This document shows, piece after piece, positions 10,029 through 18,177 of a stretch of 64,000 bases of DNA. Under the pieces are notes generated by a model. The model worked only from the letters and a program-made list of their open reading frames with translations, had not been told where the DNA came from and ran no database searches. Origin of the DNA: Rhizobium sp. Q54 (lineage in GTDB: Bacteria; Pseudomonadota; Alphaproteobacteria; SMXS01); assembly GCA_945907245.1 (NCBI GenBank), contig CAMDTB010000006.1, positions 1-64,000 on the forward strand, read 5' to 3'. Positions within the stretch are counted from its first letter, which is position 1, and each line of letters starts with the position of its first letter. A program made the translations under genes and the position numbers.

Positions 10029-11312
10029 CTACTCCCGCGTCAGCGCGACCTGCATGACGTCGATGGTCTTGGCGCGGAAGCCGCCCTCGCAATAGGCCAG
10101 GTAGTAGCGCCACAGGCGGCGGAAACGGTCGTCCAGGCCGTCGAAGCGGAGCCCCTCGGCGGCGGTTTCGAACCGTTCGCGCCACAGCCGAAGCGTGCGG
10201 GCGTAGTGATCGGCGTAGAACGCCTCGTTCAGCACCTTCAGTCCGGCGCGTCCCACCTCCTCGCGGAACACCTTGAGCGACGGCAGCATGCCGCCGGGGA
10301 AGATGTGGGTCTGGATGAAGTCGGGCCGGCGCCGGTAGGATTCGTAAGCGTCGTCGCGGATGGTGATCACCTGCAGCGCGGCCCGTCCGCCCGGGCGTAC
10401 GGTCTGCGCCACCTTGTCGAAGAATGCCGGCCAGTATTTCTCGCCCACGGCCTCGAACATCTCGATCGACGCCAGATGGTCGAACTTGCCCTGCACATCG
10501 CGGTAGTCGATGAGCTGGACCGACACCTGATTGCCGAGGCCGGCGCGCTGGATGCGCTCGCTGGCATAGCGGTGCTGTTCCTGCGAGATGGTGATCGAGG
10601 TCACATCAACGCCGCGCTCGCGCGCCGCGAACTCGGCGAAGCCGCCCCAGCCGCAGCCGATCTCCAGCACCCGCTCGCCCGGCTTGGGGTCGATCATGTC
10701 GAGCAGCCGCCGATACTTGTGGCGCTGCGCTTCCTCGAGCGTCGTGTCCTCGGTCGGGAACACGCCCGAGGAATAGGTGACGGTGTCGTCGAGCCAGGAG
10801 GTGTAGAACTCGTTGCCCAGATCGTAATGGGCGGCGATGTTGCGCCGGCTGCCCTTGCGCGAGTTGGACCGCACCGAATGGGCCAGCCTCTGCAGCGCCT
10901 GGGACAGCTTGTGCCCCTGGATCTCGCGGCGGGCGCCCAGCCGGTTGCGCGCCGCCAGCTCGATCAGCGCCGCCAGGTCCGTGGTCTCCCAGTGGCCGGC
11001 GATGTAGGAGTCGGCGAAACCCACGCTGCCGGCGCCGAACAGCCGCTTCAGCGCGTCCCAGTCGCGGAAATGCAGGTCCGCCTCCGGGCCCGGCTCGGCG
11101 CCCCGGAAGGTGCGGCGCTCGCCGGAGGGTACCTCGACGGTGAGGATGCCGGCGTCCAGATTGCGGTCGATGAAGCCGAAGAGTTGTGCCTCTCCGGCGC
11201 GGCTGAGCAGGCGCCCGATCCCGCCCAGGGCCATACGCGGCAACCCCAGCCCCTGGGCGGCGATGCGCCCGGCCGGGCTATCTTCCGGCAGCATAAAGTG
11301 GTTCATGGACAT
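10029..11312 (-). CDS. cfa: Cyclopropane-fatty-acyl-phospholipid synthase
   Basis: A 427-residue SAM-dependent enzyme that adds a methylene bridge to unsaturated acyl chains of membrane phospholipids. The N-terminal lipid-binding part is followed by AAHYDLGNEFYTSWLD near 165, the SAM motif VLEIGCGWGGFAEFA near 210, and the conserved SIEMFEAVGEKYW and GGRAALQVITI segments. It is the last gene of a four-gene operon and overlaps the preceding DUF1365 gene by 35 nt. In Rhodobacter, cfa-type genes belong to the RpoE singlet-oxygen regulon and modify membranes under photooxidative stress; the same role is inferred here. ATG at 11294 is an alternative start. Confidence 0.94.
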   Translation of the reverse strand: MSMNHFMLPEDSPAGRIAAQGLGLPRMALGGIGRLLSRAGEAQLFGFIDRNLDAGILTVEVPSGERRTFRGAEPGPEADLHFRDWDALKRLFGAGSVGFADSYIAGHWETTDLAALIELAARNRLGARREIQGHKLSQALQRLAHSVRSNSRKGSRRNIAAHYDLGNEFYTSWLDDTVTYSSGVFPTEDTTLEEAQRHKYRRLLDMIDPKPGERVLEIGCGWGGFAEFAARERGVDVTSITISQEQHRYASERIQRAGLGNQVSVQLIDYRDVQGKFDHLASIEMFEAVGEKYWPAFFDKVAQTVRPGGRAALQVITIRDDAYESYRRRPDFIQTHIFPGGMLPSLKVFREEVGRAGLKVLNEAFYADHYARTLRLWRERFETAAEGLRFDGLDDRFRRLWRYYLAYCEGGFRAKTIDVMQVALTRE

Positions 11313-12075
11313 GCCCCGCCACCTGTTCGCCTGAAACCTCCGTATCGGGCGGCGCCGGATGCCGCAACACCCGCGCCCCCTTGCGCCACAGCTTCAATGC
11401 CTCCCAGTGGATGCCGCCGATGACCTTCAGCGTCATCAAGGGATGCCGGATAAACATTCGCGCCAGTATGCCATCTGTCAACGGCTTGCGCACCCCCGAC
11501 AGGGCGGCGAACAGGATGTTGCCTTCGGGCGCCTCCTCGCGAATGGCGACGGAAAGGGTCTCGCCGGGTTCTGCAAGCCTGAAGTGGTATCGCGCCTCCA
11601 TGCCGATGAACGGCGAGACGTAGAGGTTCTTGTCGCATTCCTGGCGGATGGTGCCGCCCGCGCCGGTCACCGGCAGGAGGTAGGAATGGCGGTCGCGGTA
11701 GGTGTTGGTGACCTCGTACAGGATGGCGCGCAGCGCGCCGCCGGTGTCGCGGACGTAGTAGACGCTGAGCGGGTTGAACACGTAGCCCAGCACCCGCGGA
11801 AAGCACAGCAGCTGGATTCGGCCCACCTGAAAGTCGTGCCCCTTCTCCGCCAGCACCCGCTCGACCCAGGCACGAGGCTTCCCGCCGTCGCCGAAATCCC
11901 GGTCGCGAAAGCTGAACAGGTTGAAACGGTTATGCGAGAACAGGCGGAGCTTCCGGCCCAGTTCGCCGATCTCGTCCAGGTCGAGCAGCAGCGAGAACAC
12001 CCGGTAGGTGAAGCGGTGGCGGAACGGGCGCACCCGGTGGTGCATCACCGTCGATTCATAAAGTGACGAGTGCAT
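11278..12075 (-). CDS. DUF1365 family protein
   Basis: A 265-residue cytoplasmic protein of the DUF1365 family, whose biochemical role is not established. Characteristic segments are the N-terminal YESTVMHHRVRPFRHRF, the central DFQVGRIQLLCFPRVLGYVF, NPLSVYYVRD, and a C-terminal TLKVIGGIHWEALKLW. DUF1365 genes nearly always stand between an amine-oxidase-like FAD gene and cfa, as here, and are thought to help modify membrane fatty acids. It starts 7 nt after the FAD gene and overlaps cfa, indicating translational coupling. Confidence 0.9.
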   Translation of the reverse strand: MHSSLYESTVMHHRVRPFRHRFTYRVFSLLLDLDEIGELGRKLRLFSHNRFNLFSFRDRDFGDGGKPRAWVERVLAEKGHDFQVGRIQLLCFPRVLGYVFNPLSVYYVRDTGGALRAILYEVTNTYRDRHSYLLPVTGAGGTIRQECDKNLYVSPFIGMEARYHFRLAEPGETLSVAIREEAPEGNILFAALSGVRKPLTDGILARMFIRHPLMTLKVIGGIHWEALKLWRKGARVLRHPAPPDTEVSGEQVAGHVHEPLYAAGR

Positions 12076-12082
12076 GGCCGGC

Positions 12083-13432
12083 TCAGGCCACCGCCGCGAC
12101 GGCGGGCCGGTCTGCGAGCCAGGGGAGCTCGGCGCCGAGCGCCAGCGCGACGTTGAGACCGGAGGTGAAGGCGTCCTCGTGGAAGCCGTAGCCGAAATAG
12201 CTGCCGCAGTACCAGATCCGGTCGGCGCCCTGAATCTCCGGCAGCCGCTTCTGGGCGGCGAGCGCCTTGCCGTCGAACGACGGATGATCGTAGGTGAGGC
12301 GGGCGATGACCGCCTCGTCCTTCGGCTCGTGCAGCGGGTTGAGGGTGACGAACAGCGGCACGCGCGGGTCGATGCCCTGCAGCCGGTTCATCCAGTAGGT
12401 GACAGACAGCCGGCCTTCCACGTCCTCGGCTCCGCTCGACAGATAGTTCCAGCTCGACCAGACGTTGCGCCGCCTGGGCATGAGCCTGCTGTCCCGGTGC
12501 AGGATGACGCCGTTCTTCTCGTAGTCGAACACGCCGAGCACCGCACTCTCGGCCGGCGTCGGCTCGGACAGCATGGCATAGGCCTGGTCGGCATGGGCGG
12601 CGATCACCACTTGGTCATAGATCACGCCCTCGTCGGCGTCGGTCTTGACCCGTACGCCCGCTGGCTCGCGCGTCACCTCGCGGACCGCATGGCCGGAGCG
12701 GATGTCGCCCGCGAAGTCATTGAGGATGGCGCGCACATAGGCCTGGCTGCCGCCGGTGACCGTACGCCAGCGCGGCCGGCCGTTCACGGTCAGCAAACCA
12801 TGCTGCTGGTAGAACCGGATGAAGGTGGCCGCCGGGAAATCCTCGATCTTGTGGACCGGCATGGACCAGATCGCCGCCGCCATCGGATACAGGTGGTTGA
12901 AGCGGAAATATTTCGAGTAGCCCTGCCGGTCGAGCAGCTTGCCGAGGGTGATGCTCTCCAGGTCCTCGCGCTCCAGCAGCAGCGGCATCTCCCGGTAGAA
13001 GCGCAGCACGTCCCAGACCATGCGCCAGTACAATGGCCGCGCGACGTTGCGGCGCTGGGCGAACAGGCCGGACATTCCGGTGCCGGAATATTCCAGCTGG
13101 CCGTCGCGGATCGACACGGCGAAGGACATGTCGCTGCCCGACGTGGCGACGCCCAGATGGGCGAACATGGTCACGAGGTTCGGGTAGTTCACCTCGTTGT
13201 AGACGATGAATCCGGTATCCACGGGTACATCGCCCATCGCGGTGGGCGCGGTCATGGTGTGGCTGTGGCCGCCCAGGCGCCGGTCCGCCTCGTAGAGCGT
13301 AACCCGGTGGTGCTTTGACAGCACCCAAGCTGCGCCGAGACCCGCCGCGCCCGACCCGATCACGGCGATGTGCTGCGGTGCCGAGGGCTGCCGGATAGGA
13401 ACGATATTGAGTAGTTGGCCCGTGCTTGTCAT
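12083..13432 (-). CDS. FAD-dependent oxidoreductase, amine-oxidase-like, of the cfa operon
   Basis: A 449-residue flavoprotein with the dinucleotide-binding motif VIGSGAAGLGAAWVLSKHH near residue 25, followed by LYEADRRLGGHSHT, the usual N-terminal signature of the NAD(P)-binding/amine-oxidase-like family. A C-terminal FAD contact (IWYCGSYFGYGFHEDAFTSG) is present. No membrane segment is seen. The gene lies between photolyase and DUF1365 genes. The trio FAD enzyme, DUF1365 and cfa is conserved in bacteria and is RpoE-controlled in Rhodobacter. A role in fatty-acid modification or oxidant defence is inferred from context; the substrate is not known. Confidence 0.9.
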   Translation of the reverse strand: MTSTGQLLNIVPIRQPSAPQHIAVIGSGAAGLGAAWVLSKHHRVTLYEADRRLGGHSHTMTAPTAMGDVPVDTGFIVYNEVNYPNLVTMFAHLGVATSGSDMSFAVSIRDGQLEYSGTGMSGLFAQRRNVARPLYWRMVWDVLRFYREMPLLLEREDLESITLGKLLDRQGYSKYFRFNHLYPMAAAIWSMPVHKIEDFPAATFIRFYQQHGLLTVNGRPRWRTVTGGSQAYVRAILNDFAGDIRSGHAVREVTREPAGVRVKTDADEGVIYDQVVIAAHADQAYAMLSEPTPAESAVLGVFDYEKNGVILHRDSRLMPRRRNVWSSWNYLSSGAEDVEGRLSVTYWMNRLQGIDPRVPLFVTLNPLHEPKDEAVIARLTYDHPSFDGKALAAQKRLPEIQGADRIWYCGSYFGYGFHEDAFTSGLNVALALGAELPWLADRPAVAAVA

Positions 13433-13442
13433 ATGTCTCTAT

Positions 13443-14876
13443 TCATGGAGTAATGTCGTCGTTCATCCGGCCAAACGCGGCCAGGGCCCGCTTGCGCGCC
13501 TCGACGTGGTCAACGATACGATCCGGATAAGACTGCCCAAGCCTCAAACCCATCGTTTCCCGGCGAGCGGGCGTCATTGTCCAAGGCTCCGCCACGTACG
13601 GATCCGGAACGTTGCCCAGCTCCGGTATCCAGCGACGCACGTAACGCCCTTCAGGATCGAACTTTCGCGCCTGCAGCGCCGGGTTGAAAACCCGAAAATA
13701 TGGTGCCGCATCAGTACCACAGCCGGCTACCCATTGCCAGCCGGACGAATTATTGGCGGCGTCGGCATCGACCAGCGTGTCGAGAAACCAGGCGGCGCCG
13801 AGCCGCCAGTCGAGGCGCAGATCCTTGACCAGGAACGAGGCGGCGATCATGCGCACCCGGTTGTGCATCCAGCCGGTGCGCCACAATTGCCGCATGCCCG
13901 CATCGACGATGGGATATCCGGTCTCGCCACGCTGCCAGGCACGCAGGGATTCGTCGTCATGCTCCCACGGGAATGACTCAAACTCGCGCCGGAGCGGCCG
14001 GTGGGTCATTTCCGGAAAATGGTGCAGGAGATGGCACGAGAATTCGCGCCACATCACCTCGCGCAGGAACGCCGCGATGCCGGCGCCGCCCGCGTCGGGA
14101 TGGTGGATGGCCGCGTGCCAGACCTGACGGGCGCTGACCTCGCCGAAATGCAGGTGGGGCGACAGGCGCGAGGTGCCGTCGCCGGCGGGGATGTCGCGGG
14201 CATCGGCATAGCCGGCGGCAGTCCGGTCCAGGAATGCCTCCAGGCGGTGCGCCGCGCCGGCCTCGCCCGGAGTCCAGCTTTCGCGCAGGCCGCCCGCCCA
14301 ATCGGGCGCGGCCGGCAACAGCCCCCAGTCCGCAAGCGTGTCGCTGGCCGGCCAATGGCCGGGGGCGGCAAGCGCGGCAGGAGCGGCGACCGGTGCGTCG
14401 GGCGCGGGCGCGTCCAGACAGGCCCTGTGGAAGGGCGTGAACACGCGGTACGGAGCGCCGGTCTGGGTCAGCACCGTCCCCGGTTCGAACAGATGGTTGC
14501 CCGGAAACAGCTTCAGCCCGACGCCGGACTCGGCGACCAGGCGTTCGACCGCCCGCTGCCTCGGCTCGTGAGAGCGGCTGGCCATGATCCCGCCGGCGCC
14601 GGTCTCGCGGACCAGATCGGGCAGGACACGGGCCGCGTTGCCGCGCCGCAGGATCAGCCGCGATCCCACAGTGGCCAGCGCCGCAGCAAGCCGCTCAAGG
14701 CTATGGTGCAGCCACCAGCAGCTGGCGGCGCCGGGCATGGCGTGGCGGTTGCCCTCGTCGAGCACGAAGACCGGGATGACCGGCCGGCCGCTGCGCGCGG
14801 CCATGGCAAGCGCGGGATGATCCGCGAGACGCAGGTCCGACCGGAACAGGACGATGAGAGGCGAAGACGCGGACAT
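13443..14876 (-). CDS. phrB: Deoxyribodipyrimidine photolyase
   Basis: A 477-residue cryptochrome/photolyase family enzyme that uses blue light and reduced FAD to split cyclobutane pyrimidine dimers. The N-terminal antenna domain begins IVLFRSDLRLADHPAL. The FAD-binding helical domain carries TSRLSPHLHFGEVSARQVW, GYPIVDAGMRQLWRTGWMHN and the signature NSSGWQWVAGCGTDAAPYFR near 385. It is the first gene of the operon that continues with the FAD enzyme, DUF1365 and cfa. Its ATG falls about where transcription from the RpoE-like promoter at 14881-14910 would begin, so the message may be nearly leaderless. Confidence 0.94.
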   Translation of the reverse strand: MSASSPLIVLFRSDLRLADHPALAMAARSGRPVIPVFVLDEGNRHAMPGAASCWWLHHSLERLAAALATVGSRLILRRGNAARVLPDLVRETGAGGIMASRSHEPRQRAVERLVAESGVGLKLFPGNHLFEPGTVLTQTGAPYRVFTPFHRACLDAPAPDAPVAAPAALAAPGHWPASDTLADWGLLPAAPDWAGGLRESWTPGEAGAAHRLEAFLDRTAAGYADARDIPAGDGTSRLSPHLHFGEVSARQVWHAAIHHPDAGGAGIAAFLREVMWREFSCHLLHHFPEMTHRPLRREFESFPWEHDDESLRAWQRGETGYPIVDAGMRQLWRTGWMHNRVRMIAASFLVKDLRLDWRLGAAWFLDTLVDADAANNSSGWQWVAGCGTDAAPYFRVFNPALQARKFDPEGRYVRRWIPELGNVPDPYVAEPWTMTPARRETMGLRLGQSYPDRIVDHVEARKRALAAFGRMNDDITP

Positions 14877-14880
14877 GAAC

Positions 14881-14910
14881 CCTGTACGCCCGCCATGCGG
14901 GCGCGGATCA
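14881..14910 (-). promoter_or_regulatory. RpoE-type promoter upstream of the photolyase operon
   Basis: On the minus strand TGATCC (14910-14905), an 18-nt spacer and TACAGG (14886-14881) stand just before the photolyase ATG. The -35 hexamer and spacing equal those of the sigma operon promoter at 8679-8708; the -10 keeps the initial TA. The expected transcription start is within a few bases of the ATG. Function is inferred from the match and the target gene. Confidence 0.6.
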
Positions 14911-14928
14911 TGGGGACTCGAGGAATCC

Positions 14929-15633
14929 CTAGCTGATGCGGTTGAATTCGATCAGCGAGCCGTCGGCGACGGCGACAAACTGCATCTTCACCAGTTCGCC
15001 GCTCTCGCCGTACCACAGATCCAGGTCGACGGGCTTGCCGGTCTCGGCGATGACGCCGGTGACCTTGTAGCGATGAGCGGTCACGGACGCGCCCACCGCT
15101 TCAACCTGCTCCACGCCCTGGGGCGTGATGTTGACGTCGATGGGCGAGCCATACTGGGTATTGAACCAGCGCGAAGTGGCCATCATCTCCGGCCGCCAGT
15201 AACTGGTCGGCGGCAGGGTATCAGGCAGCACCCGCTGCTGGTCGTTGGCCTTCACCACCAGCTTGTCGTTGCCCGCCACATGGGCATCGACAACCCATTC
15301 CTTGCCGTTCTGCTTGGTGGCGCTTTCGAAGGCCACCATACGGTCTCCCGACCACAGTTCGATCGACTGGTGCTTGTAGCGATAGACGGTGACGAACAGC
15401 ATCTGGACCTTGAGTTCCGCGCTCACCTCGACCTGAAGGCGGTTGTCCTTTTCCTGGAAGCCGATCTTGTGGGTGCCGATCTGCTCGCCCTTGCGGAAGA
15501 CGGCGAACTCGATGCTGCCGTCACGCGGTACACCGGCGCCTGCGGCGGGCGGGTTGAGGCTCGCCGTCGATGGCGCGGCGACGGCCATGGCCGCAGCGAT
15601 CAGAATGGTAGCGATCGGGGCTTTCAAGCGCAT
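14929..15633 (-). CDS. Secreted DUF6134/DUF3108-like protein
   Basis: A 234-residue protein with a clear signal peptide (KAPIATILIAAAMAVAAPSTA) and no further membrane segment, so probably periplasmic. The beta-rich body (EFAVFRKGEQIGTHKIGF, VTVYRYKHQSIELWSGDRMV, DLDLWYGESGELVKMQFVA) resembles DUF6134 and DUF3108 proteins of proteobacteria, whose function is unknown. It lies 52 nt upstream of the photolyase on the same strand, but that gene has its own promoter-like site. The exact family name is a recollection and should be treated as tentative. Confidence 0.75.
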   Translation of the reverse strand: MRLKAPIATILIAAAMAVAAPSTASLNPPAAGAGVPRDGSIEFAVFRKGEQIGTHKIGFQEKDNRLQVEVSAELKVQMLFVTVYRYKHQSIELWSGDRMVAFESATKQNGKEWVVDAHVAGNDKLVVKANDQQRVLPDTLPPTSYWRPEMMATSRWFNTQYGSPIDVNITPQGVEQVEAVGASVTAHRYKVTGVIAETGKPVDLDLWYGESGELVKMQFVAVADGSLIEFNRIS

Positions 15634-15766
15634 CCGGCATTCTCCAGAAGCTTAAACGCTCGCAGTCCTGGACGGTTTCCTTCCCGGCGCCGATGGCGCC
15701 GGTCGAAGATTCCCGCGGTGCCGACCCTAACACGGGTCGCCGCCGCGGCAAAGATGGCAGGTGACC

Positions 15767-16399
15767 CTACCTGGCGCGGACGAGCTCGCCGGTGGTCCAC
15801 TGGACGCTTTCGGTAAGCGCGTCGTGCACCGCCTGGTCGAACGCGGCGATGACCGCGTCGATATTCGGCGACGTCGCCTGGACCTTGGCTTCCACCACTT
15901 TCTGGCCGACGACGGCGACAGGGCCGAGCCCAACCAGGGTGAGGGCAAGGCGCACCCTGACCTGCGGGGTCGTGGCGCCCTGGAAATACTCGGCCTGGAA
16001 GTCACGGATCTGGACCTGAAGCTCGAAACGGGCAGGCGCGACCGCGCCGCCGCGGGCCTGGGTGACCGTCTGGCCCGCGCGTTCGAACGACTCGACCAGC
16101 ACGTTCTGGACCATCACCGACGGCCGTCCGGCCCAGCGTGCGTCGGCAAAGAACTGCAGCTCGTTCGGTGACGACCGCCGGGCGATCAGGGTTGTGTCGA
16201 GGCCGTTCGCCGAGGTGGGATCCTCGACCAGCAGCAGCGATTTCGTGCCCAGCGCGTCGATCGTCTCCGGCGCCGTCAGGTTGTAGAGGCCGGGCGCCGG
16301 GCCGTCGTTGGGCAGCTTGATCAGCCCACCGCAGGCGCCGAGCAGGGCAGTGATCAGGACGATGGCCGCGAGGCGGCCCGTATTGCGGAGCGGCATCAT
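15767..16399 (-). CDS. ABC-type transport auxiliary lipoprotein (PqiC/MlaX-like)
   Basis: A 210-residue outer-membrane or periplasmic lipoprotein. The N-terminal signal ends in a lipobox, LLGACGG, placing the lipidated cysteine near residue 23. The body fits the ABC_trans_aux family (VQNVLVESFERAG, FELQVQIRDFQAEY) that partners MCE proteins in lipid transport between membranes. It is the last gene of the Mla-type operon and overlaps the MCE gene by 4 nt (ATGA). A role as outer-membrane acceptor or stabiliser of the MCE complex is inferred from family and operon. Confidence 0.88.
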   Translation of the reverse strand: MMPLRNTGRLAAIVLITALLGACGGLIKLPNDGPAPGLYNLTAPETIDALGTKSLLLVEDPTSANGLDTTLIARRSSPNELQFFADARWAGRPSVMVQNVLVESFERAGQTVTQARGGAVAPARFELQVQIRDFQAEYFQGATTPQVRVRLALTLVGLGPVAVVGQKVVEAKVQATSPNIDAVIAAFDQAVHDALTESVQWTTGELVRAR

Positions 16400-17334
16400 T
16401 GTTTGGGTGCCTCGATCTGGGGCGTCTTGGGCGGGAAGATGAATTCGGTCGGGCTGTCCTCGAGCTTCTCCAGCACGCGGTTGAGCGAGGCGGCGGCGCG
16501 CTTCGCCTCAGTGGCGAACTGGCCGATTTCCGGCAGCGCCGTCGAAGCGAAGTTCGAGATCGCCGGGCGATTCTCGCTGACCAGGGCGTCCAGGTTCTTG
16601 CTGAGCTGCTCGAAGTTCTTCGCCGTCTGGCGGAAATCGGCCAGCGCGGCGGGCAGGTCGTTGGCGGAGAGATTCTCCAGGTTGCCAGCGAGGCGGTTGA
16701 CCCGTTCCATGGCCTCGCGCGCCTGGATGATCGCCACCTTGATGTCGGCGTTGTTCTCGGCGACGGCGCCGCTGACGCTCTCCAGATTGCCCAGGATCGC
16801 CGACACCTTGCCGATATTTTCGTCGCTTATCAGCTTGGCGGCCTGGTCGAGCGCGCGAATGGCCGAGGCCAGCACCTCGGGCGCGGTCCGGAACACGCCC
16901 TGCAGGCCGGTGATGCGCGACGGAATCACCGGGTATTCCTCGCCCTCCGGTGTCGTCAGCGGCTGTCCAGGCTTGTTGTCCTTGTCCTCGTTGATGAGCT
17001 GCACGAAGGAGACGCCGGTAAAGCCCATCACTTCCAGGGTGGCGACCGTGTCGGTGGTGACCGGCGTATTGGAGAACACCCGGATGGTCACCTTGATGCG
17101 GCTGGTCTTGACCGGATCGACCGAGATGTCGCGCACCTCACCGACCAGCAGGCCGTTGAAGCGCACCTCGCCCGCCTTGGCGAGACCGGTCACCGGGGTG
17201 TCGAAGTAGATGTTGAAGTGATTGTAGTCCTTGTTGAAGTCGGCCTTCGCCGCCCAGAAGAAGAACGCGACCAGGCCGATCGACAGAGCCAGGACGACGG
17301 CACCCATGAGAACGTGATGTGCGCGGGTTTCCAT
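16396..17334 (-). CDS. MlaD-family MCE protein
   Basis: A 312-residue membrane-anchored periplasmic substrate-binding protein of a lipid ABC transporter. One N-terminal transmembrane segment (LMGAVVLALSIGLVAFFFW) is followed by the MCE domain (NIYFDTPVTGLAKAGEVRFNG, GEVRDISVDP, VMGFTGVSFVQL) and a long helical, coiled-coil-like tail. It lies 9 nt after the ATPase gene and overlaps the lipoprotein gene. With the permease and ATPase it forms an Mla-like system that moves phospholipids across the periplasm; direction and exact lipid are not deducible. Confidence 0.93.
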   Translation of the reverse strand: METRAHHVLMGAVVLALSIGLVAFFFWAAKADFNKDYNHFNIYFDTPVTGLAKAGEVRFNGLLVGEVRDISVDPVKTSRIKVTIRVFSNTPVTTDTVATLEVMGFTGVSFVQLINEDKDNKPGQPLTTPEGEEYPVIPSRITGLQGVFRTAPEVLASAIRALDQAAKLISDENIGKVSAILGNLESVSGAVAENNADIKVAIIQAREAMERVNRLAGNLENLSANDLPAALADFRQTAKNFEQLSKNLDALVSENRPAISNFASTALPEIGQFATEAKRAAASLNRVLEKLEDSPTEFIFPPKTPQIEAPKQ

Positions 17335-17343
17335 GTTGTTGGC

Positions 17344-18177
17344 CTATCTTTTTCCGACGCCCGCGGCCCGGGACCGCGGGCCATGAAAATACTCGCGGAT
17401 CCAGGGATGGTCGCTTTCCAGCATGTCGTCGATCGTCCCCACCAGTTTAACACGTTGGTCCGCCAATACCGCAATCCGGTCGCAGACCGTAACGAGCGAA
17501 TCCAGATCGTGCGTGATCATCACCACGGTGAGCCCCAGCGTCTTGCGCAGATGGGCGATGAGATCGTCGAACGCCGCGGCGCCGATCGGGTCAAGGCCGG
17601 CCGTCGGCTCGTCGAGAAACAGGATTTCGGGATCCAGCGCGATGGCGCGGGCGATGCCGGCGCGCTTCTTCATGCCGCCCGACAGTTCGGAGGGCAGCTT
17701 CGGCGCGGCGTCCGGCGGCAGGCCGACCATGGAGAGCTTCATGGAGGCGATCTCGTCCATCAGCTCCTGCTGCATGTTGCGGATATGCTCGCGCATAGGC
17801 ACCTGGACGTTCTGGGCCACGGTGAGCGCGCTGAACAGCGCGCCCTGCTGGAACAGCACGCCCCAACGCTTTTCGATCCGCCGCTGGTCGAAGAACGACA
17901 GGGTAAGGAAGTCCTCGCCGAACGCCCAGACCGAGCCGGCCTGAGCCTTGTTGAGGCCGATCACGGTGCGCATCAGCACCGATTTGCCGGTGCCCGAGCC
18001 GCCGACGATGCCGATCACCTCGCCGCGATAGATGTCGAGGTCCAGGTCCTTGATGATCGGCGGCCCGCCAAATCCGACCTCGAGCCCGCGGATGGCGATG
18101 GCCACATCCTTCAGCGTGGACTGCCGGGCATCCTCGGGCGATTGCTGCGCCAGCCGTTCCAGATCCTCAGCGGCCAT
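17344..18177 (-). CDS. MlaF-type ABC transporter ATP-binding protein
   Basis: A 277-residue ATPase. The Walker A motif is GGSGTGKS near residue 60, the ABC signature LSGGMKKRAGIARAIALDP near 165, and Walker B ILFLDEPTAGLDPIG follows. The downstream MITHDLDSL contains the switch His. The RIEKRWGVLFQQGALFSALTV segment is typical of MlaF/Ttg2A. The ATG overlaps the permease stop as TGATG, giving translational coupling. It powers lipid transport by the MCE complex at the inner membrane. A longer open frame upstream lies inside the permease gene and is not used. Confidence 0.95.
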   Translation of the reverse strand: MAAEDLERLAQQSPEDARQSTLKDVAIAIRGLEVGFGGPPIIKDLDLDIYRGEVIGIVGGSGTGKSVLMRTVIGLNKAQAGSVWAFGEDFLTLSFFDQRRIEKRWGVLFQQGALFSALTVAQNVQVPMREHIRNMQQELMDEIASMKLSMVGLPPDAAPKLPSELSGGMKKRAGIARAIALDPEILFLDEPTAGLDPIGAAAFDDLIAHLRKTLGLTVVMITHDLDSLVTVCDRIAVLADQRVKLVGTIDDMLESDHPWIREYFHGPRSRAAGVGKR

